DNA from: Myoxocephalus aenaeus
Lineage: Eukaryota > Chordata > Actinopteri > Perciformes > Cottidae
Assembly: GCA_038501785.1 (NCBI GenBank)
Contig: JBAMJR010000040.1
Location: forward strand, 901,501-965,500
Direction: 5' to 3'
DNA length: 64,000 bases
Shown here: one piece after another, positions 49,545-62,730 of the stretch
Position numbering within the stretch: the first letter of the stretch is position 1
How the letters are laid out: every line of letters begins with the position of its first letter
Made by a program: the position numbers and the translations under genes
Notes under the pieces: generated by a model
Seen by the model: the letters and a program-made list of their open reading frames with translations, nothing else
The model's database searches: none
What the model was told of the DNA's origin: nothing

Positions 49545-49546
<2 letters not shown>
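48140..49546. other. Unique sequence with conserved-element texture
   Basis: 48440-48610 (AAATTAATTTACAGCC, TTTTAAGTTAATTCAG) is AT-rich, repeat-free and contains TTAATT cores, resembling conserved non-coding DNA. No coding exon is seen. Confidence 0.4.

Positions 49547-49612
<66 letters not shown>
49547..49612. repeat. (GT)33 microsatellite
   Basis: A perfect 66-bp GT run, same orientation as the tract ending 1.4 kb upstream. Confidence 0.97.
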
Positions 49613-49614
<2 letters not shown>

Positions 49615-49879
49615 GGACTCTTACCCCTCAGAGAACATATGGAAGAGAAATGTTGGACTGTCATCTTTAGTTTTCCCAAGATTAATGACACAGCTAAAGC
49701 TAAATAAAAAAGCCTTTCGATGGGTCTTTGAAGTTTGTCATTCAATGAATGTTTGTTTTCTTTTTTGGATTACGAGCTTGAACTAAATTGAAGGATGAAG
49801 TAAATGCAGTTTGGGTCACTGGGACATTGGAGCGGTTGTCTTTTTGACATTTGTGCTCATATATCTTGGTGTTTGTGTA
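49613..49879. other. Unique sequence, nothing seen
   Basis: No feature supported. Confidence 0.5.
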
Positions 49880-49927
49880 TATACACAGTATATATATATA
49901 TATATACATACAAATACATATATATAA
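49880..49927. repeat. (TA)n-rich tract
   Basis: About nine TA units followed by CATACAAATACATATATATA. Short AT-alternating DNA. Confidence 0.85.
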
Positions 49928-51264
49928 TTTTGTTTGTGTTGTTCTAGCAACGTGAATGAACCAAATTTTAAGAGAGGATCAAAACCCTAAATTCACCTCA
50001 TTAAAGAACAAATTTCATACACGGCTTTGAAATCACTTTTCTTCTGAGAGCACATCCCTGCATGCATTTCTTTTGTGTAGGTGTTGAAACAATTGCTCTG
50101 TTCTGTGCGCCTCCCTAAAATAGAAGACGTACAGAGCTTGTAAGAAAATTAGTCAATTTAATTTCCTTGAGTAATGAAAATGTCATGCACCATTTAATAA
50201 AACTGCATGAAAAAAGTCTGTGTTTCACACGTTGGAGATAGCTGGGGCCCCATGGATTTGGAAGTTTGACAGTTGCCCCTTTTGATGTTTTCTCTGAGTT
50301 TTGTTTCTTTTTTTTCTTGATGTGATTTCAAATTAATCTCAACAGCTTGGATGTAAATATGAAAATGAGACTTGTTTGGTCTCCCCCTGACAACCCAGAG
50401 CACCGCTGGCTGAGGTAACCGATATCTCTTTCCCCTTTAAACTGCAAATTATTTTACGTTTATGAGTTTGTCTCATCTTCAAGGTCAAAAATGTAATTTT
50501 TGCTCTTTCAAAGGGTTATAACCTTAAAAGAGAACCTCCATCCTTGCTGATTAATGAGAGACTCCTGCATTTGATGTTTCAACGGTGACATTTTAAACTT
50601 TAAATATTTTATATGCATACCTATGAAAAAAAATGAAGATATCCATTCATGTGGAATAAACTGTATTGCAGAGAAGAAAGGCTGGGCTGGGTATCATTTT
50701 AATAGAACAGTTAGAGTGCAATGGTTTTTCTTGGTGATTTTTATTTGAGGTTTTTATGTGTGCGCAAGCTGATTTAAAGGCACACTAAATCATTGGGGAT
50801 GGGGAGTAGTGGATTATGCATTTAATCAAGGAGTAGGCCTTGGGAGAGTGGCTGGCCGAGTCACCGGGGCATCAATGAGGGGTTGGCTCTAACATGGGGC
50901 TCTATCCTCTTTGTTCCTTGCCATAATGGCCCATTTTCACTTAATTTGTAAGGAAAAAAATGATAGAGCATGTGCTTCTGTACCAGCTATGTTTTCACTG
51001 ATCACTACCATTGTGTGAACACTTTATGTATTTAATATATAATACCTTTATACTCATTAGTTGGCAATCCTTAAAGTAACTTAGAGACGATCTGCATGAT
51101 CAAGCTCTTAAAGTAACATTTTAGCTTTTTGCACAACATATTGTTTTTGTATTTGTTTATTGTGCAGATGATCCACCTTGTGCAGTTACTTTGCTGAAAG
51201 TCTGTATTCACAATAAGCATACAGCTCTGTTTATACGACATTGGGTGTCTGTATGGGTGGACAT
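49928..51264. other. Unique sequence, no gene seen
   Basis: No feature supported. Confidence 0.5.
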
Positions 51265-51700
51265 ACTCACACATTCTCACACCCAACTTGTCAAATACAG
51301 CAGTGTGGTCAGTGGCCCTGCACTTCTATGATGCTCTACGTACCCCCAAGTGCAATGTTAATTCCACTCGTTACATGCATACACTGTCTTTTCAAAATAA
51401 CACAGGAAACAACTTGGCAGCAACACTAGATTTAGGAAAAGATTGTGGTTTGGGTGAAAATAAGTCGGTCTGCTACGTAGTTGCTAGGCTACGTTTTGTA
51501 CAAGATGCAAGTTAAGTACATAATGTAACATCAGTAAAATACGTAACGTTTGCTAATGTAGCCTAAAATAAGTCATCACTGACTTTTGGTTTCACACGAG
51601 ACACAAACACCGGTGTCCTGGGTGAAAGTTAACTGTGTTTTTAACCCCATTCTTCCACCCCCAATCCCGACCTCATGCAGACTCCACCCATAACTACAGC
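51265..51700 (+). mobile_element. Interspersed repeat family R1, copy 2
   Basis: Partner of 38278-38698: same succession of CACATTCTCACAC, GTTACATGCAT, CTTTTCAAAATAA, TAGGAAAAGATTGTGGTTTG, a stretch rich in ACGT/ACGTAAC, and CACGAGACACAAACACCGG with TGTCCTGGGTGAAAGTTAAC. This copy is uninterrupted and so defines the site where copy 1 was split. No coding capacity; both copies have the same orientation. Confidence 0.75.
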
Positions 51701-53949
51701 CATGTAGACCATCACAGTTTGAAACGTAGGGCCCCTGACTAAGCTGACATATGTTACTTTTCAGTTTCATTGAGTAAAGCATTGGCTTAATTGAATAATT
51801 GGCAGAATTGAATACATTTGTTTGTTAATTGTCAGTCAAAGCACTACTTTTCAGCTTCATACTGTAACTCTCATAATGCATTCTGGTCCACATCACTGAC
51901 ATAACCACTTTAGTTAGCTAAGATAACTATAAATACCACTTTGGCCTGTGAAAAGATACTCTTTTTAATGTCTGAAATACAATTATGAAATTGGAAACAA
52001 TCCAAGTAGCATCAAATAGTTTAGTATCAAAGGGGCAAAATTTCAGTGTGTAATTCAAATTTTCTATATTGAAATTTTCTTTTTGTACTTTTCTCTTGTC
52101 TAACTGACACTGAAACTGAACGCTTTGTGAATTGTAGCGTACAGTTTCCACAAATTTGCAATGTTTGTCTTGGTTGTGGCATCAGCCTTATCACAGCCAG
52201 CACACTGTCCCCCATGAAATTGAAACACTCTCTGTCAGTGGTTTTGTCTTTAGACATGGATTGGCACGTCAAATGTTTTCATTCAACCATACTGTACACT
52301 TTATATAAAGGGTGGATGCATGTTTAAAATGTGTGGAGAAAACATCATTTTTGGCTCACCGGGGCTGAGTGTTGTATTTAATTTAGGTGTCCAGCCAGCT
52401 TGAGGTAAGTTAGCGTCACTGTCGCCAAGATGTTCCCATTAACGTCTTTGAAAATTAATATGTGTGCTTAATGGTTGATGACTTGCTTTCCTACTGGCCA
52501 GCTTAATGTTTAATTTAAAAGTCACAGTGTGTTTAGTATGTCAGAGCCGTGCAACTGTCTCAGGTCTTAATCAAGATGGCAGCACACAAATCAAGGATGA
52601 ATTTAGAAAGCAAATGGAACTAGCAGGGGCCAGCCTTTATGTTTATATGAGGTAAGAACTACATGTATGTGTAGATATCCTTCTCATTATCAGTTTGTCT
52701 GTGAACACTCTGCATGGGGTTACATGTAATATAGTATGATAGAAGTCATCGGGTTCTCATTGTTTTTTTTTAAACACTAATTTGGTCAATTATGCAGCCT
52801 AATTTTCAATAACCTCGACTGTTCTTGGCTGTGTAGTTAGATAGGTGAAATATTTACCCAAAGCAGGATTTAAACAGGGACATGTTTTCTATAAGGGCAT
52901 GGTTTGTTTTCCCATCCTATTTGCTCCTGTGGGGGATTAATACTGTCAATCACTTTGACTGGCACCTCTCAAATCACACCCTTGCAGCAAAGTGGCTGAT
53001 TTTGTCTGAGAGAGAATGGCGTTATCGGTAGAACCTTGTTTGGAGACTCACAAAACCGCTAAACCCGCAATTCATGGGAGATCTGTTTACAATCTGCACT
53101 GGCCATTGACTGCTAAACAGCCCGCGCAGATCCATCCTGGGCCACTCCAAGGAGGAGAGGAGCAGAGCAATTACATCCTCAAACAGCAATCTGAGGCGAT
53201 GTCGGCATGCAAACAGACATCAAGTACACACACAAACACTGACAGATTCAGACACAAGCAATACGTTTGCTCAGGACTTTGCGGGGTCCTGTAAAGCCTT
53301 TGGTATGAATATGTTTGGCCTGTCTATTGTTGCATGTGTACAGTGCAGAACAGTGATTTTGCTGATGTGTAGATCTGAGTATATCATTTTACTTTCTCTT
53401 AATCAGAGGCAGTGTGAGAAAACTGAATCCTGATACTCAACACTTATAGCGGAAATGCAACAAAACGTGCCCAACATATATTTTTCATTTTAAAACTTTT
53501 TTTTTATATGTTGATAACAAAATACAAGTCAAAAAATCCAACTCTATAGGAAAGCTTTGTCATTTGATAGGGCTACTTAAACACTGGTGACATGACAAAC
53601 TTCCTTATTCATTTTGTGAATCCCAAACATAAACAATTACACACACTGACATTATCTACATTCAGTTGTCTTTCTTTATGGATTAATTAGATGATTTTCA
53701 AACTATAGCTTAATTATGTTTCTACAATTGTAATAGTATGCTAATTAAAGAAGTGAGATGTCTCTATATGTTTTGTCCCATGTGTATTTTAAATTATTAA
53801 TTGTCATTTAGATCTTTGTAGTAAGTAACTTTTCAATTAAATTGGTCAACATTTTCTCCTAGACCACAATACAGCAAATATTTACAATGTGAATACTCAA
53901 ACGTTCTCAAGATGTTTTGAATAAATTACTATTGTGAGTCATTACAAGG
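51701..53949. other. Unique sequence, no gene seen
   Basis: No exon or further repeat is recognised. TCAAGATGGCAGC near 52571 fits a YY1-type core. Confidence 0.45.
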
Positions 53950-54044
53950 CACATCATCTGTTTACTACTGTCAGGATATAGTGACAGTTTGGGCTAAGAT
54001 GATGAAAAGTATTTTTTATAAAAGTTACAAACTGCTGCTTTAAG
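53950..54044 (-). mobile_element. Third copy of the 13/20-kb MITE, inverted fragment
   Basis: Read on the minus strand it gives CTTAAAGCAGCAGTTTGTAA, CTTTTATAAAAA, CCCAAACTGTCACTATATCC, TGACAG and ACAGATGATGTG, matching in order 12996-13105. It ends at the TTAAAG terminus, showing that the left ~180 bases of the duplicated block at 12819/20070 are not part of the element. Confidence 0.8.
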
Positions 54045-57000
54045 CGTGCCAGTAAACCCTGAATAACTGTAAATCCACAGAAAAACTAAGATGCATTTGC
54101 TTGCAGTTTCACCAGGGCTAAAACTGGCATAGATAACATAGAATGTAAACATATTACAATTGTACTGTATGTTATCAGAACCTTGAACGTTTCATATCCG
54201 TGGTGAAATAACTTCTCATATACCAAATGCTTTTCTTTGAACTAACATTGAGCATAGCATTGTCTGCATCACAAAGCAAGGTTAAAAGCTATAAAGATAT
54301 CACAAGAAGATTAAAACCATTAGATGCAATGTCAGTAGATCATTTTATTTTGCCCACCCTACTGCTAGTCAGCACCTTTTTTTTGTAGTTGTTGTTAAAG
54401 GACATATGGCCTTTTAATCCAAAGAGGCTGATTGTTGTTTTTACAGCCCCGGAAGTGTTTCTCGATTGGGGTGCACTAAATCATGGCTTCGCTCAATGCT
54501 ATATAAATGGCTAAAGGTTGTCCAGTGTGGAACATGTCCTACATGTGCGCAGACAAAGCAGCTACTCAAGTGTATTACTGACTATTCTGCACATTGAAGG
54601 TTAAAGAAAAACCTACCTTAAAGATAGCAATATCGCTCTGAATATCTGTTGGTTTTTGGCATAGCAACATTTTTGAGGAATTTATTTTCTCGTTTTACAC
54701 ATCATGAAGTGCTGGATTAGTGATCATTACTTTTAAATCCAGCCTAAGACAAATAAGTCAATTTAATATATTGTACGTTGAAGCAATATGTCACAATGGG
54801 GTGTCAGTCACGCTTTACGGTTCTTGAAATGTAAGCCCTATTCTGTATAGTGCCTCGGGCATTAAAGCTTGAGGATGATGCAAACAGCTAAGTATATTGC
54901 TTCATCCATTAAAGGATTTTAATAGTTGAGTTACATTATTGATTTTATTTTTCAGTGATAAATACATCGCTGATTGAAGGTTTTTTACGTCAAATATGAA
55001 TTGCATTAGTCTTCCATTTTGAGGAGTCGAAATAGAGATGGGACGAGTGAAAGCCATAAAATCTGTATATGTGACACTTTATGTGGGCATTACAACTGTG
55101 CGAGTGGAGCCTTTTCACTGTATTGTTTTAAAATGTGGTAATGGGTAATCCAAAGAAGGAACTATACGTAGCCTGCGTTTTAACACGTTTTAATATGTTA
55201 TTTATTGTGCGGTAAAGTAAAGTGGACCTAACATATCTGATTGACCACTCAGATATTTTATATATGCAATTATTTGATTTGTTTTTATGTTTCATTGAAC
55301 TCCAGCCCAATATCCGTTTTCTTTGGAATATATTTATCCAGCTGTTTAGACACAAGGTGGAGAATGGTGCTCACGTCATGTCCAAAACAAGACAGGATTC
55401 ACTGTGCAGCGAGAAAACAACAACTAACAAGCATAAATAAATACAGCTAACCGTGTGAATGTGATCGTTTTTATCTGAATTTTGGTATTTAGAAGATTCA
55501 GAGTGAATGATGATATGTGACAATCAGTCACAGCAATTAGTGTTACTGTTAAGAAGCCTTTTTGTTTTCTCTCACCCATACAGAATGTCACAAATAAATC
55601 CTCGCCTGCATTTGCATATTAATTGGATCTGAGACGTCAAGCATCTTTCATTAAGCAAAATGATCTGCATATTTGGAGACATAAAATAGTTTATTTCAAT
55701 GTGGGAAAAGAAGTCATTGAAAATTGACCGCATATGGGATGTAAACTTTGGCTGATCCATTAACCCTTTACCCCCTGGTAGCAGATTGAACACAAAGCAA
55801 CAACAGGCTGATTAACAATGGGACGATGTTTCTCAGGCTCAAACAATGCTGCAGTCGGATGCAGAAAATAAAGCAGCAGCGAGATCAAATGTTTATTATG
55901 AGGTTATTATTCGTGTTTTATGTAAGTTTTTTGTAAAATAGTGACATTTTGTTAGTTTTGATAAATGTAAAAAAGAAGATTGCAGTGTTTTGCATTATCT
56001 AACTGAATTAAGCTTTATTTATGGAATAAAATAGACAACCCTTGAAAAATGGACAATGTATGAATGTACCACAAATTGTACATATTACGAAAAAGCCATA
56101 TTTTCAATTGCATAAATCATGCTGGTATTTGAATCAGCAGTTTTGTTTATCTTCTTTTCGGATTAGGTCCTGAGAGACCCTAACCCCATGATTATTCAAA
56201 TCCTTGGTGTCATCGGCAGTTGTCTTTCAAAGTTTTTCTCAATAGCTCCAACTCTGCTCTGCTAATTACTACAAACAACCAACTTCCCTTCAAAGCACCA
56301 TTTGAACATAATGTCCTATTGTCTTAAGATTGTGTACTTCCAGTGATAAAATTATCTTTCTCTGAGCGCACTCTCTTCTTCAAAAGTAAATAAAACCCCG
56401 GGACAATAAGAAATGCCAAACAAAGTGGACGAGGGGGGAAATATGTTGTTTGTCAGAAATCTTTTTGTGTCAGACACGAGCATGCTTTGTTTGCCATGTC
56501 TGTCAGCCATTCTAAAGGGAAAAGTGACATTGGTTGGTTCGATACGATTAAGGCTCACAGGCTGGTAATGGAAAGGCTGTGTATCGCAGGGTCTAAATAG
56601 TTAGGGGCTCGACTTGAATAATTTGATTAGGTTGCAGGGGAATATATCTGGAGGATTATGTAAATGGCGATGCCCCCATGCAGAATTCTTTTGAACTCTT
56701 CAGAACTCACATCTGCCGGGGTCGACAGCTAGACAGGACGGCTGGCTTCTTGTAGCCCGATTCCTCTGTGTTGGAGGAAGGTGTTTAAAGGTCATTTTCA
56801 GTACAAACAGACTTGTCCTGAAAGACCTCTCTATTCTAAAGAACTTCAATTTATTTTTTGTTGATGCCCATGCAATTATCATTTTCTTTGAGTCAACAAT
56901 AGCTGAGCTTAGGACAATTATTGTTGTATACTAATTAGCCAGACTGTGTGCGCGTGTGTCACCAGTAACCTCTCTCAAGCGCTGTATATGTACACACTGG

Positions 57001-60000
57001 AATAGCTTTGACCTGTTTACAATATATTTAAGGTTATATCTGCCTCTCCCTCTGTGCTGTCTGATTATGAGATTTTTCCCCCAAGCCTTATTTGGTGTAT
57101 TTCTGGGTGGGGATATGTTTGTGTTGAGCACTATGGCAACCAAAGTCAAGGTGACCAAGAGCATGTTGCACACATTAGATTACCAGAATAGAGGCAGGAG
57201 ACAATACAGTCAGCACAAAATACCATTTATCTGCAGCCTGATTGTAGGGATTTCAGAGACCATCCCTGGGCTGACTGTGGATTTATTGTCTCGGTGAGTC
57301 TGACCACTGCGCTCCAGGCTGTATGAAAGCACAGCTGCTTGTGCGATGGCTTCTGTATACTGTGTGCCTTGTCACAGACACCTTAACAAACGTGGACAAG
57401 TGGACATTTTGGCTTTTCGTGCACATAGGGTGTTGTAGAAGCTAACAGTTTTAATGTTCAATGAATGGTAAATGTTTCTCCGAAGTTCCTCCCCTCTTTT
57501 TAAACACATAATTAGCATTTGAGAAGTGTTTTTGAAATTGGCTTTAGGACATGTTATCCATATTTGTTTTGTTCAAAGACCGATACAGTGTAACAATGTT
57601 ATCACTTCAATTGTATCATAGTTCATATCTTTTTTTGAAAGGCATTTGAATTCCACTTACAGTAACAGTAACACTGTGGTAAGGGTGTCCTGAGCTTATT
57701 TGATCAATCTCCAAAAAAGCTAAAATGCTCCAATATTAGCAGCTGGTTGAAAATCTGGCAGGCTCATAGCAGCACATGTTAAGTAACTCTGGCAACTTAT
57801 GCTCGCTCGTGGACTGTGTCTGCAAGTGTATGTTTCGAGCCTTTGGAGATGAAGTGTTTGCGACTGCTCTGCAGAAACTGAGCCAGTGGTGACAACACAG
57901 TAAAAAACTTAATCACTTTGGCAGGCCATCTAGTTGTGGGATTCAGTCTCACTCAACAAAACATGAAAAAGAAGAAAACAAGCATATTTTGACAGTGCTT
58001 AACCTCCTAGTTTATTGAACCTTCCGCCCACATGTGAACCCCCATACTGTGAAGGAAATGTGAAATATGGGGAATGTCTGACTTGGTGCTCAGTCAGTTT
58101 CCTCTCTCAGAGAAGTACTGAAATATTGACTGAAAATAATCTTGACAAAACCTCCCACTTCCCCTCTTTGAGAATGTTTTTATTTTCTTTTATTCCCAGG
58201 AATGTATGCAGGGCAGTAAGCGGTTACTTCTCCAACAGGAAGGATGATACAAGGACATACTGTAATTATGTTCAAAGATACAGATTCAGCCCAGTTTTTA
58301 CTTGTAAAACTTGAGTAATCAGTTTGGAATCTAAAAGAATTCTCTTTTGTGGTTGTCATGTGCTATTGAAAGAGTCTGCTTCGCCCCGGCTTGTGACCAC
58401 TTGTTGAAGGGGTTAGGAGTGATTTAGGGAGGGCAGCTGGATAACAGAGATTTTATTTATCTATTCTGAGAGCCTTTTATTTTTCCAAGTAGTTCTTAGC
58501 TTGCAGTTGCTGCTTTCATGACTTTGTGGCAGATTGTATGAATTGTGTGAAATGACTTATGACTAAAGGGGGGAACAGCTGAGAGGGTGAATTTGTGGAA
58601 AATGGTGAAGAAAATGGAAAATGCCAGATATGTTAACCAGAGAACAATCTGGATCTTTGGAAGTGCTGCTTAAAGTGCTCAATGCTGGGCAAAACATTTG
58701 ACATGCGTCAGGCGATGGGACATGGTCAATGAAAAGTGTTTTCTAACTTCACGCAGGTTGGAGTCAACATATTCATATTTTCATGTCATAAATGAAATGT
58801 TTTGATAAACTGTTCAACATGCTGGATCACTTTTCAAAGAGTTCTTGACATAAGAGTCACTAGAAATAGAAACTTTCCTATCAAGGCTTGGTTATTCGAC
58901 AGTGTTTCTCACTGCTTTGTGAAACCTCTCCAGGCATCTGAATATGTGATTGTTCTGTGCCGCTACGTGTGTGAGGATAGATATGGAGGCATTATTACCC
59001 AGGAGAGGTCAAGGGTCAAGCATTAAGCAAGCTGCCTGCTTGGAGCCCTGCATCAGAGATTTCTCTCTGTTGGCCCAGGAAATACTCCTGTGCCTTGTCT
59101 AAATAATAAAGGAGTCCTTCAGCGTACAAATGTGAAAACTGATAAATAAACACAAGAGGCTGAGATTAAGGGGAAGTTTCACTCCAAGGAGCCTACAGTG
59201 CCAAAGTGAAGATTTTTCCTCTTAATTATAGATCAACAGAGTGGTGTTTACGGGGCCTTGCTCAGGAACAGGAATACCCTGTTGGTCTCATGCTGTCACC
59301 TTTAGTCTCATTTTCTTAGTTTCATAACAATGTTGTTTGACCTTCTACATAGGAACAGTTTGTTTTAACCTCATTCCTCTAAAAATGCAGGACAACAATG
59401 GAACAGGCTGGGGCAGGAAGTCACATATCACCATATCAGAAACAGATTAGAACCTGAAGAAAAGGCCAAAATACATGAATACATGAAAACAAAAGCACCC
59501 AAGATTTTCTCCCCATATGTATTTGAAAGAAACCGTTTTAGTACTGGGTGTGCTTATTATTATTTTTGCTAATGTTGTTATACTAGACATGTACATTTAC
59601 TGAATATGTTTGGTAGATATGTCTTACATGGACCACACAATAATTTTTGCATTTGTAAATAACACAGTAATTATACATCTCATACAATGAACAATATTAT
59701 GAGGAGCAGTAGTTGTAGTAGTGATAGTATTGGTAGCAGTGGTTCAGAGTCCTTGAGCTATCCCTACTATCTGATCAAACTTCCATTCTCTAAAGGTTCC
59801 CTGCCTGCCTCTTCTTAGAATCTCTAAAGAGGGACAAAGTTAGAGTGAGCATTATCACACAAACTCAAAATAACCCCAGAATTCTGACAGTGCCTTATTA
59901 GGACATGGATCCACGATAGGAAGGAAGTGAACAAACAATATATTGACATGCCAATGTTCATTTGTGTCTCGGCACGGGACCGCATAGCCTAAGATAGAGT

Positions 60001-61699
60001 TTTTGGTTGTGGGCTTTACTTTGACAACAATTAAAAATAGTTTGCATACTTTAAAATGGGTTTAGTTATATTAGTATAAGTACAATTATGTTGGACAATG
60101 TACTAGACACACACAACAACATCTTCTGTCAATGCGTCAGGCGTATAGAGGCACATCACCTGTACGAGTAATTTAACTTCCCACATAACTAGCAGTGAAG
60201 CATATTGAAGCTTTTCAGGCCCCTCTTATATTAGGATAGGAAGGTTTGAAATGTCTTTCTACTCATATGAGAGTCTAACTACGGAACTGTTATTCAGTAA
60301 AATATTAGTTGAAAATGAGTCAAATTAGTTCAATAAATTGTGAATGGAAAGAAAATACAGATTTATGGATTATTGGTTAAAAAAAAAGCGGCCAGTCTTT
60401 TTCATAACATGCCTCACTTGTGTTTTGCTCTATTATTGACCTGACTCTGTCCTTGTAAAGGACAAGAAAAGTGAAAGTCTGTGGGTGTGTGCATACATGC
60501 ATGTGTGTGTTTGTGTGGCTGTCGGACAGGGTGGGGTGTATTGCGTCAGAAGTGCTTCAGTTTAGGAAAAGTGACACTTTGCCTTGAAAGACTCTTCGGG
60601 CCAGTTAGATAAGGAATTTAGTGGCTTTATCACAAATGCCACTATTTAATTTAAAAGGGTGAGGCACTTAGGATCTGGCACCAGTCTTTCAGTCTCGTGA
60701 TAAATTTGCAAGAAAGTGGAAAAGATTGGAGCCTGAGAGCAGATTAGCAGGATACAAATATAGAAGTGACATTATAGTGGGTATTAGTCAGGTGCTCCTC
60801 TGAACAAGTGTCTGGTTCCTGATAGGCCTAAGAATGGGGCTGCAGGCTGTGGGGCCAGACTTGACTAGACACACTGTGGAAAGACTGATAGAATTAGTAA
60901 GTTGTATCTCTTTTTAAAGAAACATCTTAAAGCTCATTCATCTAGGGTACATCAGTTAATCAATAGCATTTTCAAATTAGCTTTGATAGCATTGTGTCAA
61001 AATGTGTAAATTGGTGAATTCTTTGTTTTGCTTTCTGTGTCTTTATTGTATTTGTTCCCGGGCACGAGTTAGCAGAAATATGTACCGATGCAGTCACCTA
61101 TAATTTCCCCCCCCCTTCATGAGGGAGCCCAGGCGGATTCGTGGCGGATCCTGAGCCAAACCTCAGCACTAATACAATGGTTGACGTTATCATTGTCGTG
61201 GGATAACCGGAGGATAATCACATATTTCCTAATGTGCTTTTATTTACAATTAATCTGCTGATTATTTTCTCAAATAATCATATGGTGTTCAATTTTTATT
61301 TTAAAAAGCTTCTCTTTTTTTTTTTACCCTCAGTGCAAAAGCCAAAGACGGAAAATAAAAAGCTTAAAATGCTTACATTTGATCAGCTTTAACCAGAAAA
61401 TACATAGCATCAAAATAAAAAATGCACCAATAATGAAAGCGATATCTGCCGATTGACTAATCAATCAATCATTCAAATCAATCAAAAGCAAACAGATACC
61501 TTATCTCTATGTTAGGCAACAACACAGACTTGACAAATTACATATTTTTATTTCAAGATAACTGCTGGGCTAGGCTCAGTGTAGTCTGGAGACAAACAAA
61601 CATGCAGCTTTACAATTGTAAAGATGAAAGTACTTTACAGATATTGACAAATATCTAAGCGGATGTAGCCACACTTGGGAGGACCAGTGGCCTATGATT
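54045..61699. other. Long unique stretch, no gene seen
   Basis: No coding exon, RNA gene or recognised transposon. An imperfect AGT/GTA trinucleotide tract lies at 59704-59741 and a few AATC units at 61458-61488. A 113-codon plus-strand frame (56956-57297) shows no domain and no flanking splice logic beyond a lone GTGAGT at 57294. Poly(T)/(A) runs occur near 61313-61325. Confidence 0.4.
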
Positions 61700-62301
61700 T
61701 GAATGGTCATGCTGTTTGTTCTGGGATGCCATTAGAGGAGGCCGAGGTAGCGGCCCTGATCCTGACGGGGTGTCCGAAGAAAAAGAGAGGAAAGATGCCA
61801 GACAAGAAAAGAACGAGGCTGAAGTGCTGATGAAACCAGAATCGAGTAGCTTCTTGTCCTGACTCTGAGATGAATAGTAGATTAGTTGAGGTTAAGCTCT
61901 GGGATTTCTGGAACTTCAAGTAGTTGGCAAGGTTCTCAAAATGAATCAGCGGTAACTGTATTTTGAAGTAAAAAACAACTGTACGTTAGCCAAATTGACT
62001 GTAGTTTGTTTTAAAATGAACACCATGGTGTCTTCTTAGAAGTGTCAAATTCAAAGTGAACCAAGAAAGGCAAGAGAGAACATGGCTTCTAAAGTTTGAG
62101 CAACATGAGGATTGCTGTATCCGAAGCGTGTGGAGTGAATGCATACTGACAGCAAGTTGATAGTAAGAGGAAGGCGATGAGGATTTTAAAGGGGCTCTTT
62201 ACGTGAAGACCTTTAAGAACTGAAGCTAACTCAGGAGGCCAGGCCTGGGCTGCTGGTCAAGAGTTTGTTGTAGAAGCAACTTGGCATTCGCTTGCAATTT
62301 A

Positions 62302-62496
62302 GGACGGCCATTCTGCTGCAAACCATCTTCCATCGTAAAAAAAACTAAAACTGACAAAAGGAGCTTCATTGGTGTAGAGATGTAAGTTTTGCCAGTGTAT
62401 CAGTTTATCATCATAGAAGGTCATCCCTGTCCAGTTGGCAAGAAGATTGAGCCAGAAACAAATTTCTAAACAATTTGGACTGTCCAGTGAGATGGG
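62302..62496 (-). pseudogene. RNase H domain fragment of DIRS-type pol
   Basis: Sixty-five uninterrupted codons end at a stop (62299-62301). Motifs in order: residues 3-5 SLD, 14-19 FWLNLL, 21-30 NWTGMTFYDD, 41-46 YTNEAP, 54-65 YDGRWFAAEWPS. The NW-G---F-DD and GRWFA-EWP patterns are typical of the RNase H part of DIRS-like pol. In the family the YT-D-A-P position carries the first catalytic Asp; here it is Asn (residue 43), so the domain would be inactive even if in frame. It is shifted by one base relative to the connection fragment upstream. Confidence 0.75.
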
Positions 62497-62521
62497 TCCA
62501 AGAGAGATGGGATGGATGTGA

Positions 62522-62605
62522 CTGATAGAAGGTGAGATATACTGTAAAGGCCTGCTCTTGGGGAATAATGTGTAGGGCGAAGTTAAGGTGGCCCAGGAAG
62601 GAGAA
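62522..62605 (-). pseudogene. RT-RNase H connection fragment
   Basis: It reads FSFLGHLNFALHIIPQEQAF and a few more residues. The G-LNFA--IIPQG-- pattern marks the junction between reverse transcriptase and RNase H in DIRS-like and related retroelements; the Gly after PQ is Glu here. The frame stays open further downstream but loses family resemblance where the RNase H frame takes over. Confidence 0.7.
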
Positions 62606-62730
62606 AAGTTGTTTGGTGCAGCATGTAGTGAGAAGGAGATTGGAAATCAGAAGCGTTTTGGCAGTGAAACAAATTTGTGTTGACTCAAGGGATGTGGAGG
62701 GGCTCTCTGTTTTCTCTATGGAGAGTGTGA

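Noticed and set aside
48053..49612. Two long TG/GT tracts as a paired functional structure
   Set aside because: Such tracts are common in fish genomes and nothing links the two beyond proximity.
56956..57297. 113-codon plus-strand frame
   Set aside because: No domain and no upstream promoter or splice acceptor; a lone GTGAGT at the end is weak evidence.
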